Origin: Trissonchulus latispiculum
Lineage: Eukaryota; Nematoda; Enoplea; Enoplida; Ironidae
Direction of reading: 5' to 3'
DNA: 64,000 bases
NCBI GenBank assembly: GCA_030248195.1
Contig: JASAND010021057.1
Coordinates: 1-64,000 of the forward strand
Made by a program: the position numbers and the translations under genes. The notes under the pieces were generated by a model. The model worked only from the letters and a program-made list of their open reading frames with translations. It ran no database searches and was not told the origin of the DNA. The stretch's first letter is position 1. Each line of letters begins with the position of its first letter. Below, piece after piece: positions 32,101-45,200 of this stretch.

Positions 32101-34109
32101 CACTGTGGAATCTAACAGATTCATTGAAATCTCAGGACACCTGATCTGCCGGAATAGAAAGATAGCCAAATAAACAAGACCATCGTTAAACAGTTGTGTG
32201 TTACAGTGTTTCTGAAAAAACTGAAGCCTACCCAACTTAGCATTACGTTTGGACAAGAGTAATTTGTCTGAATGGACGGGGAATCCTAGTGGGTAAGATT
32301 GGTTAGATAATAATTCAGTAGGTGATCTATGGTTGTCATAGCTTCGATTAGGCCAGTTCAGTTCAAACTTAAAACTTTGTGTGAAACTGGACTGTTCTGA
32401 AATATGCTTTCCTGCTGTGTCATTTTGGATTAAGCTGCACGTTTACAGTTGAACTCTCTAGAATAAGAACGGCATGGCGGAAATCATCGGAAATGTAGCA
32501 ATTTTCGACGAAGAGCTGTCTGTTGTTGTATATAAACTAAATTGACATAGAACATTAACGAAATTGATCCGTGAAAACATTTATCCACTTGATGAAATGA
32601 TAATTCTTTTGCATTGTGCCCAGAAGTTGGAAAATTGATAGACTAAGGACAGTCGGTCCACGAATAATTAATGTTCAGAGAACGGATATATAAGAGTCTG
32701 ATTTGCGTACACTTTCTCAGAAAATAAAATGATTAACACTAGACTCGAACATTGTCACTAACAAAAAGTATTTACTTTGAAAATTCACAAATCATAGGAT
32801 TTCATGCAGGTGTTTTGTTGGTTTGCTAACAAAAAGATATTTTTGCTTTAACATTTTCCTGACTGACTGACTGACTTCCGCGCTGATCAGAATCCTAATT
32901 TGGAATTTGGACAGGAGAAATCTGAGAAAACAACGTTTATGCCTGCGTCAAGCATGTTGTCATCCGAATTTAGCTACCTATTCTTTCGTTTTCATTTACA
33001 TAGGGGATGTGGTTGTGGTAATACTGCTAACTGAACTGCCGTTTCAATGCTAACATGCACTATCAAAAATTCAAGTCCTAACTTTGCCATGTTATTTTAA
33101 ATCAAAATATTTATGACTTTTAATAGTAAGCTGGCATTTTTGAGAGATAGTCAATTTGTTAGAGGGGAAGGTGAATACGATAGCGTGTAGAGCGTTGTTT
33201 TTGCCCTGACAGAGACTATGCCTACAACGTATTATGCGTTTTTATTGCTATTTATATATTATTTATTATTATTTATTAAGTACTCTATTATTGATATTAA
33301 AAAGTAAACGGGCTATTCAAATTAACACAAACAATAATATTAGGTAAACCTATATTGTCATACGGGTAAGGATCCGTAATCCTATATAAGGATTAAGAAA
33401 ACTGTGAGCACCATGAAACTACTTGTTCTGGAATGAAACTAAAGAACGGCTGCATAACAAACATAAAGTAACCAGAATATAGTAACCAGAATATGGTAAC
33501 CAGAATATGGTAACCAGAAAATTATAGATATTTCCGGTCGATCTGCTCTTAAAGCTACTAATTCTATGAACACAAAAGCTACCCATCAAGTTCAGTCGCA
33601 CTCAAATCGGACGGTCGAAGACTAAACAATTTAGCAAAGGCTGACTGAGACTCGAAATATCTAGTTAGTTAGACCAAGACCAAGACGCACAAGTCGCTTT
33701 ATCCAGCAGTGGAAAAGATGTGGCTGTCGTTATTACCATGTGCCTGAGGAGGAGAATGGGACCACTTTACTGACTACACGGTACCTATTAACAGGTAGAC
33801 TAAACATAAAACTTGTCGTCAACAAAGTCAAACTTGGTTTGCACAGGCTTCATGTGCCGCCATTTGATTAGAAAGTAACTTGAATCCAAACCATTAACCA
33901 TCACAAACATGAAAAGTGAACAAGGTATGCAGGAATGACCTAATTAGGATTCCGTCAGTTTTATGGCTTTATCTTAGAAATTAATGAGTTAAATGAAGCC
34001 ACTACAGAACAGTTTCAGCCAATTATCTGACATAATTGCATGAACACACGCCCTCGGAACAGGCTTATTAACCGAATGCGGTCTCGTTACCCTTACTTAT
34101 TATTATATA
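29108..34109. other. Five kilobases with no gene recognised
   Basis: The receptor's first exon may lie here or further right, but no convincing signal-peptide exon with a phase-1 donor was found. Small structures: an 11-bp-stem hairpin (ATGTAGCTCCA at 29728-29738 with TGGAGCTACAT at 29777-29787), and four tandem copies of the 14-mer RGTAACCAGAATAT at 33467-33522. Frames here are short and unlike known proteins. Confidence 0.45.
33467..33522. repeat. 14-bp tandem repeat, 4 copies
   Basis: AGTAACCAGAATAT, AGTAACCAGAATAT, GGTAACCAGAATAT, GGTAACCAGAAAAT in direct succession. Confidence 0.9.
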
Positions 34110-34430
34110 CAGCTAACCTCTTATTTAAGTTAAAAGAAATAATCTTTCCAAATAAAGTTTATTTCTTTCTTTCACAATAGTATGTTCTTTCACTCTTGTT
34201 CCAAAATACACTCTCTAAAGCAAAGGTCAAAGTTAGATTGACAGCTAACACATTTAAGCAGAAGCTTTATGTGCAACAAGCGCACAGGGAGGGTAGGCGG
34301 GATTAAATTACACTTGACCTTTACGTTAAGTTTCTGTCTTCTTTCTTTCTTTTGAAAGAATCTTTCTTTCTTCCACAAGAATCTTTCTTTAAAAATTTAT
34401 TTTCTTTAAACTTAAATAAGAGCGTAGCTG
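34110..34430. mobile_element. Tc/mariner-like MITE, about 320 bp
   Basis: Inverted ends CAGCTAACCTCTTATTTAAG and CTTAAATAAGAGCGTAGCTG, with TA on each side. The interior is TTTCTTTC-rich and contains GACCTTTGCTTTA-like sequence in reverse orientation. A fragment of the same family is at 8940-9092. Confidence 0.68.
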
Positions 34431-34889
34431 TACATGGCATTATCAAAGTGAGTAAAGTACTGGTAAATCATAGTCTAGTATCTGTGTACAGGGGCTGTTG
34501 ATTACAGACCATTGGATGCCCAGAGATTTTGCTGGAAAAATTAATGTTTTATAGATGTCGATACTAATGCAGATGCAGTTTTTACTAATTTTACCGGTTT
34601 CATTCATATTTTGGTTTTTAAGCACGCACACGGTTCATACGTTTGATCACATGTATAAACAAATGTAGATGCGTTTAAAATCAACATTCAGATCGTCTAG
34701 TGCAGTTTTCAGAATTTAGACTGAACTTATCTTAGGACGCTGACTGAAACTGAAATTAGTTAAAATGCAAAATTGAAACTCATTTACCATGGTATCAGTT
34801 CAAGCTTCGAGATGTGTGAGCTGGTATATTGAACACAGCATAATGCATTTCGCAATTTCGTTTCTTGGCATTATAGGTTCATAAGTTAA

Positions 34890-35110
34890 AAGGTAGTGTT
34901 TGGGGGGGTCCAATAATCCCTCCAGCCCGGTCAAGATACTAGTCATATACTACTGTCAGGGACAAGATTCAAAAAATTGGGCAAGGGGTAAGCAAAAATT
35001 GCAGGTATGTAAAATAAGTCTTCACACTAAAATTCCCAACAATTTCCGACCTCGCCGGAAGTTTTTACCAAAATTCCTTAATATTTTATGAAAATCGATA
35101 AACGTTTTTA
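34890..35110. repeat. Relative of the CAAGGGGTAAG insertion
   Basis: GGGCAAGGGGTAAGCAAAAATTG, then ACACTAAAATTCCCAACAATTTCCGAC and CGCCGGAAGTTTTTACC, parallels the sequence at 26440-26560. Similarity is interrupted and partial. Confidence 0.5.
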
Positions 35111-35427
35111 AATTTTTCACAAATTTGAAAATTTTGTTCCAAATGTATTAAAAATTGCCAATTTATGTTACTATTACCGTTAATTTATGCTTTGGGTGCA
35201 AGCCCTCTCGAAAACATGGGATTCAAGGTACAAGCTCTCAGAAAAGTTTCTTGGGACAAACCTCCCACAGGACCCAACTTCATGCTAACGTATAGAAATT
35301 TCCTTTTTTCAGTATGTCGTCATCATCTATCACTAAGGTAAGACCTGTTACGCATAATTAACCGCTGTATTTATTATCTATTACTAAGGTATCCCTTTAG
35401 AGTTAATTGCCTGCTGTTCAATCTAAA

Positions 35428-35681
35428 TAGAAACGGTTGCAACAAAAACACCCAAAAACAACTCGGTCCAAGCAGTGGAAGTTTCAAGCGACTCCGAAGA
35501 CTACCCTGATCCAGCATCACTTCACGTACTGAATGTCGACGCCGGAAAGAATATCGATGCAAGAATGATCCAATGTACCCTATCAGTTGGTTCTGGGACC
35601 AAAGACCATCATCGAACTGTAATTTTCGCTGTGGACACTAGTGTAGAATATTTCCTTGATTTTACCCTAAAATATTCAAAA
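35428..35681 (+). CDS. Candidate orphan exon, function unknown
   Basis: A frame bounded by a possible acceptor (CTAAATAG before 35428) and donor (AAA|GTGCGT after 35681) encodes an acidic stretch VEVSSDSEDYPDPASLHVL and then a compact mixed sequence with ARMIQCTLSVGSG and TVIFAVDTSVEYFLDF. A small possible upstream exon (ATGTCGTCATCATC...ACTAAG|GTAAGA near 35313-35337) does not match in phase. No family recognised; it may be chance. Confidence 0.25.
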
Positions 35682-37940
35682 GTGCGTGCTAACTTTATGA
35701 AAAATCAATCTAAATTCTACTGCTGTGTACGGTCCAACGCCGTACATAGCTAATTCACTTTCGCTTTCATTTTGAGCGCATCTTCATTCAGTCTGGATTC
35801 AAACTTTGTACAAATCGGTGGTTTGGGCTGATACGCTATTTTCTCTTACCGCGTCAGTTGTTTGGGATTTTTGGGTTGGGGGTTACCACCCCACTTGGCT
35901 ATTTGGTCAAGGTTTGTTTATGAGTTTTTGTCAAACTTTATAAATTTTATTCAGTGCTTGCCCACCTTTTTCTATATCGTGTCGTTTTGTGAAAGTTTAT
36001 TCTGAATTATGAAAATGTTATTTCGTGTTTGAAATCAGTTGAAACTTTGTATTTTTATTTTGTTGAAAGTAAACTCGTGTAAATTAGGGCCGTGTCGTCT
36101 ATTCTTGGTAAGTTAGCGAATAAGTAGGGAGTATCAGACATATTACACACTCTTACACGAACCTCTAATCTTTATTGCAATCAAAATTATTTACTGAGAA
36201 TTTCATAATTCTACACTAGTGCTCAAGTCAGTCTTATAGTAAAAGATTTACGACAAAAGCCTCAGTGACTATCAGTTGGCGAACACTTTCACGAAATTAT
36301 TCAATTTCGACAAAACACCACAAACCGTAAATGGAAGCGTAAAAGTCAATCTAATTTATATTAAAGACCCTCATGTCCAAGCTAAGCTTTATGTACATAG
36401 TTGATGGCAGCCAATGCATTTTAGGAATAAATAAAAGGACTCAAACACTATTGATAGCGCATCTAATTGTAGGACAAATCTTAGATGATAGTCTGAAGAC
36501 GCAGTTTCGAATTTATTCTCACCATCACCTGGGGGCAGTTCATAAAAATATTTCTCCACTAGAGTCGACTACTAGCAGAGTCTAGTAGCTAATTTGTTTC
36601 ATAAATCTTTCCCGATCCGTGGTTTTGTGTGTTGCCTGTGTTGCCCACCCATAGGGGGGATTTGGACAGATTGAAAAACCCCACCTGGTTGGTATGCAGA
36701 AAAACCCTAACCATTTTTAAGAGTTTGTGAGGCGTTGGTGTGGTTTGAACTGAGAATACGTGTCCGCAGGCAGTGTGCACTGCGGACCAGACGTCTAAGG
36801 GGGGCCTCCCCCGAACCCAAAATAGCCGAAACAACTTTTTGAGCTGCCTGAGGGGCATCGAAACGTGGCGAAATGAAATTGTCAAAATTACGACAGAGAT
36901 TTGAATTTTCTAAATGTTGGGGAGTGTGGAACTTTTCTGCGAATTGGGAAGTAATTTGGGAGGGTTCCGAAGCAGGCCCACCAAGCACTCTTACCTGGGT
37001 CTCCTCTGGCTCTGTGTATAATTTTGGCCCAAATTTTGCGAGGAAACTACGCCTGTATGTACGTGTTGATAAATACAACTCAGTGGGTGCCCCTCACGTA
37101 TTTTGTAAGACCCCTGAAAAATTTAGGTTACCACTGGGGATTTCTCCTGAGGGGAAAATTTCCCCAGTGGTTTGATTACGCTTAGTACGAGGGGGAGGGG
37201 TTGGAGGCCGGACAGCCCCCCGAAAAATTGTGGGGGAGGGACCGTATTTTGAGGGTGGGAGGGTTTTTGGTTTTGGAATTGGGGGGATTTTTGGTTTTGG
37301 GGTTGGGGGGTTCTCCCTGTGGTAAATCAGAATCAGTAATTGGGATGGGAGACCGGAGACGAAATCATAACTAGAGGGGGTGCAGGTTGAGGGATTTGTA
37401 AACTGAAATAGGGTGTATTATTTTGAAAATTCTGGAGGGATTTGGTAAATTTTGGGGGTAATTTGGGGAATTTTGTGGGAGATTCCGTAAATTTTGGGTG
37501 AATTTTGACCCCCCCCCTCCCCAGCTCCCCAGCTGGCAATTGCAAGCCCTCCTCCAGCCTGTTTGCGCTGAGCCCAAACAACACTGAGGGAGGTTGCAAA
37601 GACTAAGAATCCCCAGCTCCCCCAAAAGTTTGGGGGAATGAGACCCCCCGAATCACTTCCCCCCGCATCTGCTGACCGGCGACTTTTAAAAAAATGGCGA
37701 TTTAAAAAGCTATCAGTAATTTCCGGTACTTTTCGGAGCTTCGAAAAAAGGCGGGCTGTGTTGTCACGAAGTTTTTTCAAATAACGGGTAAGCAGGGGAG
37801 AAGAATCAGACATGATACTCAAATGAAACGGTCGCCAGTTTGTGCAGTTGTAAAAACTCAATAAAGGCGACTGAATTTTGAATAAAGATTTGCAGGTCTA
37901 ATTTAAGAGTGTGTTCATGCCTCAGTCCCTCCTACGCTTA
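35682..37940. other. No gene recognised; G-run-rich stretch at 37.2-37.5 kb
   Basis: 36590-37940 contains low-complexity G/A and G/T runs (GGAGGG, GGGGAGGGG, GGTTTTGGGGTTGGGGGG) and C-runs near 37510. Frames here (for example minus 37418-37861) look like translations of this simple sequence. A CCACTGGGG/CCCCAGTGG inverted pair lies at about 37131-37170. Confidence 0.5.
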
Positions 37941-38191
37941 TTCCTACTCAACTAAAGTAGACGACAACAGCCCTTTTACTGGTTTTAGCACAATAAGTTT
38001 GACAATAATCCAAAAATATCAAGACAATGTTCATGCGAATTCAGACGATTTTACAAAGGGGATATAGACATAAAAAATGGGCAAGCACCAATATATTTAT
38101 TACGAAACTTGACAAAATACGAGCGGGAGTGTAACAAACCTGAGGGGGGTTTTACTACCAATAGACTTTCCCAAACAATCTCCAATGCAGG

Positions 38192-39948
38192 TGTCACAGC
38201 CTAATCCTTCCCCCGGCTGATTTTTCCCCCCGGAAAAATGGGCCTAGGCTAATTTTTCCCCCTCGGAAAAATTAGACTAGGCCAATTTTTCCCCCCGGAA
38301 AAATGAGCCTAGGCTGATTTTTCCGTTTTTACTTTTCCCCCGGAAAAATCAGCCTAGGATGATTCCTCCCCCAGGAAAAATTAGCCTAGGCTGACCTTTC
38401 CCCCATGAAAGCTTAGGCTGGGATTTCGTCCCGGAAAAAATCAGCCTAGTCTGCACTTTCTCTCCTAAACATCAGCCTAGTTGTCCCTTATTGTCAAGAG
38501 AGGGATAAATCAAGTCACAGGAAAAATAAAACAAATCCTCAGCAAGGTTAAGCCCCTCTGCAAGAGGAAAAAGCTCCTGCTGAAAGGAAAAGGTAAGACC
38601 CCTGAGCGATTTTAAACAAAAATAGCAGACGATAATTTAATAATTTCCATTTTGTAATAATTGTTTTCAAAAGTTTAGAAAGTTAGCAGTTTTCATTAAC
38701 TGTGGGCTAGACACTCTTAGCATTTTTCTAGGTATAACTACGAAAACATATGAAAGGTACTCGCAAATTTTGCAGAAAGAATACATACGAAATGAACCTT
38801 AACACTAACAACGAAGCTTTGACTGCTTCTACTTCGTCTGGATATCAGTTTTCAGCAAACCGTTGTGCGCGTCTGCTGGAACCTAGCAAAGATGTCCCTC
38901 AAGAGAAAGATAGGTGACCTTTATGCTAATGTGATTAGACAAACATAAAAATGTCGCTTTAAACTAACGTATTAAAGGTCAATAGACAAGCGAATATGAA
39001 ACAATAGAAAACTGCTTACCTTGTTGCACGAAAACCGTAGTACAAAAAATATCAAAGATTTCAAGAAACCGCAGGAATAAGCAAATGATATCAAGATGAT
39101 ATTAACCAAAATAATAATGACGACAGTTTTATTAAGCATTGTTCAGATTACGTTAATTTATATGATAAACACTGAATTCAATGAGGTAACATGTTTACTA
39201 TATTTAGATTTTGCACATTTTCAAAACACAACAAGTAATGTTTTAATAATCTGTTGTTAGTAGCTGTTAATTTGAAACCTGGGGCCAGTTTCATAAAAAC
39301 CTTCTCGAGTTCTCGAGTTCTCAAGTTCTCGAGTAGTCTGTTTTCAGTAACAAAAACCTCTTCTCTATTAAAAATTATATGTAAAAGTATCTACGGAAAA
39401 TTTTATGGTGATTTATTCAGTAAATTATGCACGTTATTGAAGCAGGAAGAAGAAATTTACAAATTTATATTTTAAAAAATTTCTCGAGTAGGTCTCAAGT
39501 TGGCGAAATTTTCTCTGGTCGAAATCGACCAGAGAACTTGACTCGAGAACTCGAGAACTTTTTCAGCGCGTCTTTCAATGGGACTTGCGGATCACGAAAA
39601 CTTTCAGCGTAGTTAGGCTACTAGACTCGAGAACTCGAGAACATTTTTATGAAACTGGCCCATGAATGTTTTAGAGAAGTAGCATCGAGTACTCCACATT
39701 TCTGCCGGAAGAAGTTAGCACATTATTTTTCTGGGTACAATTACAGGCTCATAGGCTGATTTTCAGGGGAGAAAGGTCAGCCTAGGCTGATTTTTCCGGG
39801 GGGAAAAGTAAAAGCGGAAAAATCAGCCTAGGCTCATTTTTCCGGGGGGAAAAGTTGGCCTAGTCTAATTTTTCCGAGGGGGAAAAATTAGCCTAGGCCC
39901 ATTTTTCCGGGGGGAAAAATCAGCCGGGGGAAGGATTAGGCTGTGACA
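38192..39948. mobile_element. Long-TIR element built of CAGCCTAGGCTG palindromes (1,757 bp)
   Basis: Ends TGTCACAGCCTAATCC and GGATTAGGCTGTGACA are inverted copies; pairing continues for about 200 bp through repeated GGAAAAATCAGCCTAGG and TTTTTCCCCCCGG units. CAGG flanks both ends (38188-38191, 39949-39952), possibly a 4-bp target duplication. No coding capacity. Superfamily not assigned. A smaller element is nested at 39282-39661. Confidence 0.78.
39282..39661. mobile_element. Nested CTCGAG-repeat foldback element (380 bp)
   Basis: Ends GGGCCAGTTTCATAAAA and its inverse TTTTATGAAACTGGCCC. Inside each end are repeated TCTCGAGTTCTCGAG / CTCGAGAACTCGAGAA boxes. Target duplication unclear. Confidence 0.72.
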
Positions 39949-42262
39949 CAGGCGCAAAAGGTGTAAAAGACAGAAGCGCAAAAACCGCCTACGTGTGAAG
40001 TCCCAAAATTGATACTGGAATACTTGGATTTGGAGAATAAAGAAATTAGCCAGGCCTGCCTTGGACTTTACACAGAAGAGCAATTTAGAAGAAAATTTGC
40101 ATAAGGTTAGCACTCACTTTTGTACATGAAATCAAGGAAATATTCCACACCGCGGTCCCTGAATGGAATTGAAAATAAACAAAAAGTGTTAAAACAGGAC
40201 CTTCACAATAACTAAAAGAACAGTTAAATGATCGCCTTTTACTTGGTCTGGAATGAGCCTATGCAGGTATATGAGAAAATTAAAGATCATTCTTTATAAA
40301 TATTTGCTGCTCATTGTGCGTCCGTGTTTAGAATTGGCAGAATCGTTGAATTCAATCATCATTACTAAACACTAAAGAGGTTTACTATTCGTGCTGCTAC
40401 ATAGTAGGCGTTACTGTTATGACTGGTCATAATTCGTATTGTTCTTGGTGTCGCCAATCGCCAGTAGTTCTCGAATAACCCAATTTCCCTGTGAAAACAA
40501 GTGGTTTTGAATTTAACAGAATAATCTATTTGCTCAAGCTAAAACTAAACTGCTCCAACCAACTCTTTGTGTACGCACTCGGCCACCCCTTTGCACTGAG
40601 TTAGTTAGCTAGCTATGTAGTTGAAAATTGGTAAGAAAATGGTACGGAGGGAGTCAGCCCGTCAAATTATGACTTAAACTTTAGGTGCTTACATTATAAA
40701 TATGTACATAGTCTAGTCGTAGGTAAAATTTGCTTAATAGTTACTGTGCAAGAGTCCTCGAAGATGGCATTAATAGGTCAAAGTCCTTGAAAGAGTAACG
40801 AATGTACTTTTTATGACGATTAATGGCTTTCGGCCTCACCTTCGAAAACAGAAACCAAGGTAAGACAAGAAGAAAACAAAAAGTTAACGAAAAGGACCTA
40901 AAATAAGATTAGGAAATAACATGCATCGTGTGAAAATCGTCACTCTTTTCTGCAAACTTTCTGAATCTTTAAGAAAAGGGCTGCATGTGTAATGAAGTTG
41001 CTTTAATCTGAATTAAAATTCGCTTTTCTTTATTCTTTGTTCCACCTAGTTGGGTAGGGTCTGGCAGCAACTTATTCCTTTACACAAATGGATTGGTCTT
41101 GATCCAGTGGTCTTGTCCAATATCGGTGCCCTAGATTAAACACCTTCCAAGGCACACTTAAGTTTAATAAGAATTAATATAATTCTCAACAATTATAATG
41201 ATTGTATAATAGGAGAATAATATACAATGATAACGATAATATCAATAGTAGGGTGAGACTGTCAACAGAGTACAGAAAATTAGAGATTCAAAATACAGGT
41301 TACAAAATTGCCAGAGTTGCCAGTTTTAGATTGAACCCTTTTGACTGTTATTAGGTTGAGGGACAAGACTTTGGATTCGGACTCTTTATCGTTACTTCTT
41401 CTTCTTCTCTTTCTGTACCACTATTCTCACCTATTATTCTTTGCTGCTAAACTCTGTGCTTTCCCTATATGCTTGTGTCTGTGCGGTCTATCTCTTTATC
41501 AGTCCTTTAGAACAAGGACAATAATAATGATATTAATAATAATAATAGTAATAATTAATGATAATGATAGTTAGCAGGCACACGCACAATTCCGGTCCTT
41601 GGGTGAGCCCAAGAATGCTGTTCCAATCTCCTATAACGGAGCGCACAGCGCCCTGTTCCCGGATGCTATTCGGAAAGCCTGAGGGGGTCTAACACAGGGG
41701 TCGGTCTGGTTGGGAGGTACCGGGTACGGTTATATAAACTTCAACAATTAATTAATTGAAATTATTATATTATCTTCTTTTAGGTCTTCCTAGTCTGTCT
41801 TCCGTCTAGTCCTCGCTATCAATTTCACAGGATCGAGAGAGTTACTTAACTTTAAAGCAGACCAATGGGGACATCCAACCCCAGTAGAGTAAGAAGAGCA
41901 GAGATCATCATTTTAAATCAAATATGATATTGCTTAGTGAATTTCTAGCACAAAAGGTTCAGTTTTAGTCTTGGTTTGGTTTTTCAAATGGAAACCCAAA
42001 TTTCAATCACCAAAATAGGTTTTAGTTTATACCCAACGATTCCGGTGCGGACTAGGTTTGTCTCTGCCTCAAAGATTCAGTTACTCTCCAACCAATAAGA
42101 GTACCTACAGTTATGAGATCCAAACGTCCTTTGACTGATAATGATACTGAGCACTCCTGGCTCCTGACCAACAATACTGATTCTAACACGGATAATCACT
42201 GCTAACCAGAGGCAAGATTGACGTCTTCAGGCAAGAGATCCAATGATTTCGCACCTGAATCA
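39949..42262. other. No gene recognised
   Basis: Scattered simple sequence (CTTCTTCTTCTT near 41397, ATAATAATAATAGTAATAAT near 41520). No exon, RNA gene or element boundary identified. Confidence 0.4.
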
Positions 42263-45200
42263 AATGGGTTAAAACCCATTAGTTACACAATTATGGTGCA
42301 GGATTCGAACCCAACAACCATTACTCACGTTCTGGCTTTCTGAGATCAAAACTGAACTTGTTAGATTTAAATTAGTCATAATAAGGGAATTTTCTGACGT
42401 TTTCGATACAGAATTGAAAGATTCGAACACTGCATTAATGTTCTGGAGGTATTTTAACAAAAGTGTTGTTTTTAGGCAATTTCCTGCAATTCCATGCAGG
42501 AAATTGCAATAACAATGTGATTTTACTTCGTACATTCCGTTTCTGCACTGTTCCAGGTTGGAACACTAGGATGAACGTAGATCCGTAATTTGTAACAGCT
42601 TGACACTAACGAGATAATTTGTGGTTGTTCTTATACTTGCGTAATATAATCACGTAATTTTCATAACAACATCAAGACATTTGGGGCCCCTTTCTGGCCC
42701 CAGAGTTCAGGGCAGTAACAACTCCCTATTAATGAAATATCACATGATTTGAAACCAAAACAGTCAAAGATAAAAAGGTTGGTTTGTTTAGAAGATGGTT
42801 CGTTTTACCCTATCCATACTTCTTACGTAACTAGTTAATGCTATTATTATTTCAGACACAAGATCAACTTCTGCATTATATTGCATAATTCCTGCGTTTT
42901 GCTGATCACTATTGCCATTTTGAAGAATTGCTATAGACTAATGCCTAGTATTAACCATTGATTAAATCGGGCTGATTTTGTCAGCCCGATTACTTGTTGG
43001 GAACACTAAACTTGACAATAGCTTAGCGAAGCGGGCACAAACACTAGGTATGACTTGATATTAGACATAACTCAAATATCAACTAGATCTTGACTGGAAC
43101 TGGGTTGGTGTTCGGAAAAATGGCAAGAGTGACATAATTTATAGATTTAGGAACAAAAATTATACGCAGTATGCAATACAATTCCTAATGTCAGTCGTAC
43201 AATAACTACTATAGTTTCTTGCACTAAAGGTTCCACATTCATATCTTAGAGATAAAGTATTCTAGCTAATACAATCTCGACTATTCGTGGGCTTCCTTTC
43301 ATGCGATTCGTCCGCCCTCTTAACGAAGAGTGACTTACGCGGACGAATCGAGGGTTTTCCCCTTATGGCAAATAGTAATAACCTGATACGGAGTTCCTGG
43401 TAACTCTAGGTCAATACCATGTACCTCATTTGCATATCTGACCTATTGGCATTCACGAGCGCTTCCATTCAGCATTCCGCAACCATGTAACTCAACCATT
43501 TTAAGCGAACTTCGTAACCTTTCTGCATATTACCGGAATTTTAAACGTGTTTCCACTATTTGTTCGTTCCCACTTGACATAGATACGTATTAACTAAAAC
43601 ACATTCGAAACCTTCGTTAATACTTTAATTAACATTTGCTCGTCAATCATTAATGCTGCTTACGTAAAACTAAACTATCACTCACACGTACACACACGCA
43701 AACATACATATTAATCAAGTTATTCAACTAAAAACTATTGATGTATAATTATATCATAAACTAAGCCATCTTAACTTTGATTACTCGAACAACATTTATA
43801 CGCTATTTAAAACTTATCCAGCAATTATTCACATAACTTTTATACTGCATTTAGACTAGCATGCACTCATACGAGATTAGGATCGTCCATGCACACAAAT
43901 ACAGATTATACTTTATTCCTGCCTAATATCTGAGTTTCATTCATATTGGCAGAGCTCACAACCTTCATCAAACAGAAGGAGCTTCCGCGAGTTACCACAC
44001 ACGGTCAGGATCACAGAAATACCTTTTCATTCATAAACACACACGATCGCAAAATTTCCTAGCTAATTATTACTTAACTACTTCTAGTTGTCAACATGGT
44101 TACCACTGTGAATACAGCAAAACCTAATAACGTAATTTCTTAGCTACGATTTTAAATGTATCCTAAGAAATAAATGTATCCTAATAATAACTACTAAATT
44201 TTTTGAACTTTGTGAAAACTTTGGTGCGAGCTTTAACGTCTTAAAACTCGACTTTTAGCGCAGAAGTTTAGGGAATTTGTGGTATTTTGGAAAAATAATT
44301 TGGGAATTTTACGAAAGCCATGTGAGTAATGATTGCCAAGCAATCATTACTACAAAAACGACTACAACACAATATTAACGTTAATACATAAAAGAATGGG
44401 CAGGGAAGCCGGTCATTCCCTTTTAAAACCTCTTAATAATTAGTTAAAATAAAACAGCTCATAGCTTTAAGAATTCGAGTCAGACGTCCTAGATTTTTAA
44501 GACCTATTAATTTGGAACCGACCTAAAGCTGAAACAAACGGCATAGTACACAACAGTAAGACTTTCTTGGTTAACTGCGCCTTGATTAACAATATGGCCG
44601 GCAACTCCTAGTTGCCGGCTGTGGGGAACAAACGTTAAAACTAGCTTTTTTAAGGGTCATATTTTCGGAGACCCACTAACTTACTCCTAAAAGGTGGGGT
44701 CCCCACTCATTTCTTCCCAAAAGGTTACAAAATACACTATTATTCCCTGGCCTCTAAGGCCCTAATAAAAACTACAATTCACAGGTCGTGGCTTGACCCA
44801 AAATTTGCATAAAACTTAACATGAAATTAAAAGAGCTAGGCAAGTCTCAAGACCCCCATCGCACAGGAGGAGTTTACATGAGCTGCCTTTTAAAGAGAAA
44901 TCATAAAGGTAAAAGGTGAAATAATAATTAAGGGGCAAAACTCAAAACCTCCATCGAACAGGAGGGGTTTACTTGAGCTGCCCCGAAACAGGAAATCATA
45001 AAATAAAAATCTAAGAATAAATAAAAATTGGCCTTGGGCCCACTCATGCTAGAAAACTAAAGATTGGCCAGAAGGCCTCGCGTCAAAAAGAGAAAAAGTT
45101 CTGCCCGTAGGCTCCAAAAGGGACATAAAAAGACTTGGCCCGAAGGCCCATATAATATAGAAAAATTGGCCGAAAGGCCCAAAAAATACATGTATAAACT

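Noticed and set aside
36589..37861. Minus-strand frames of 98-147 codons
   Set aside because: They come from G- and C-run low-complexity DNA and show no domain.
42285..42330. GGGTTCGAATCCTGC on the minus strand, a tRNA B-box-like sequence
   Set aside because: No A box or acceptor stem at the expected distance, so not called a tRNA or SINE.
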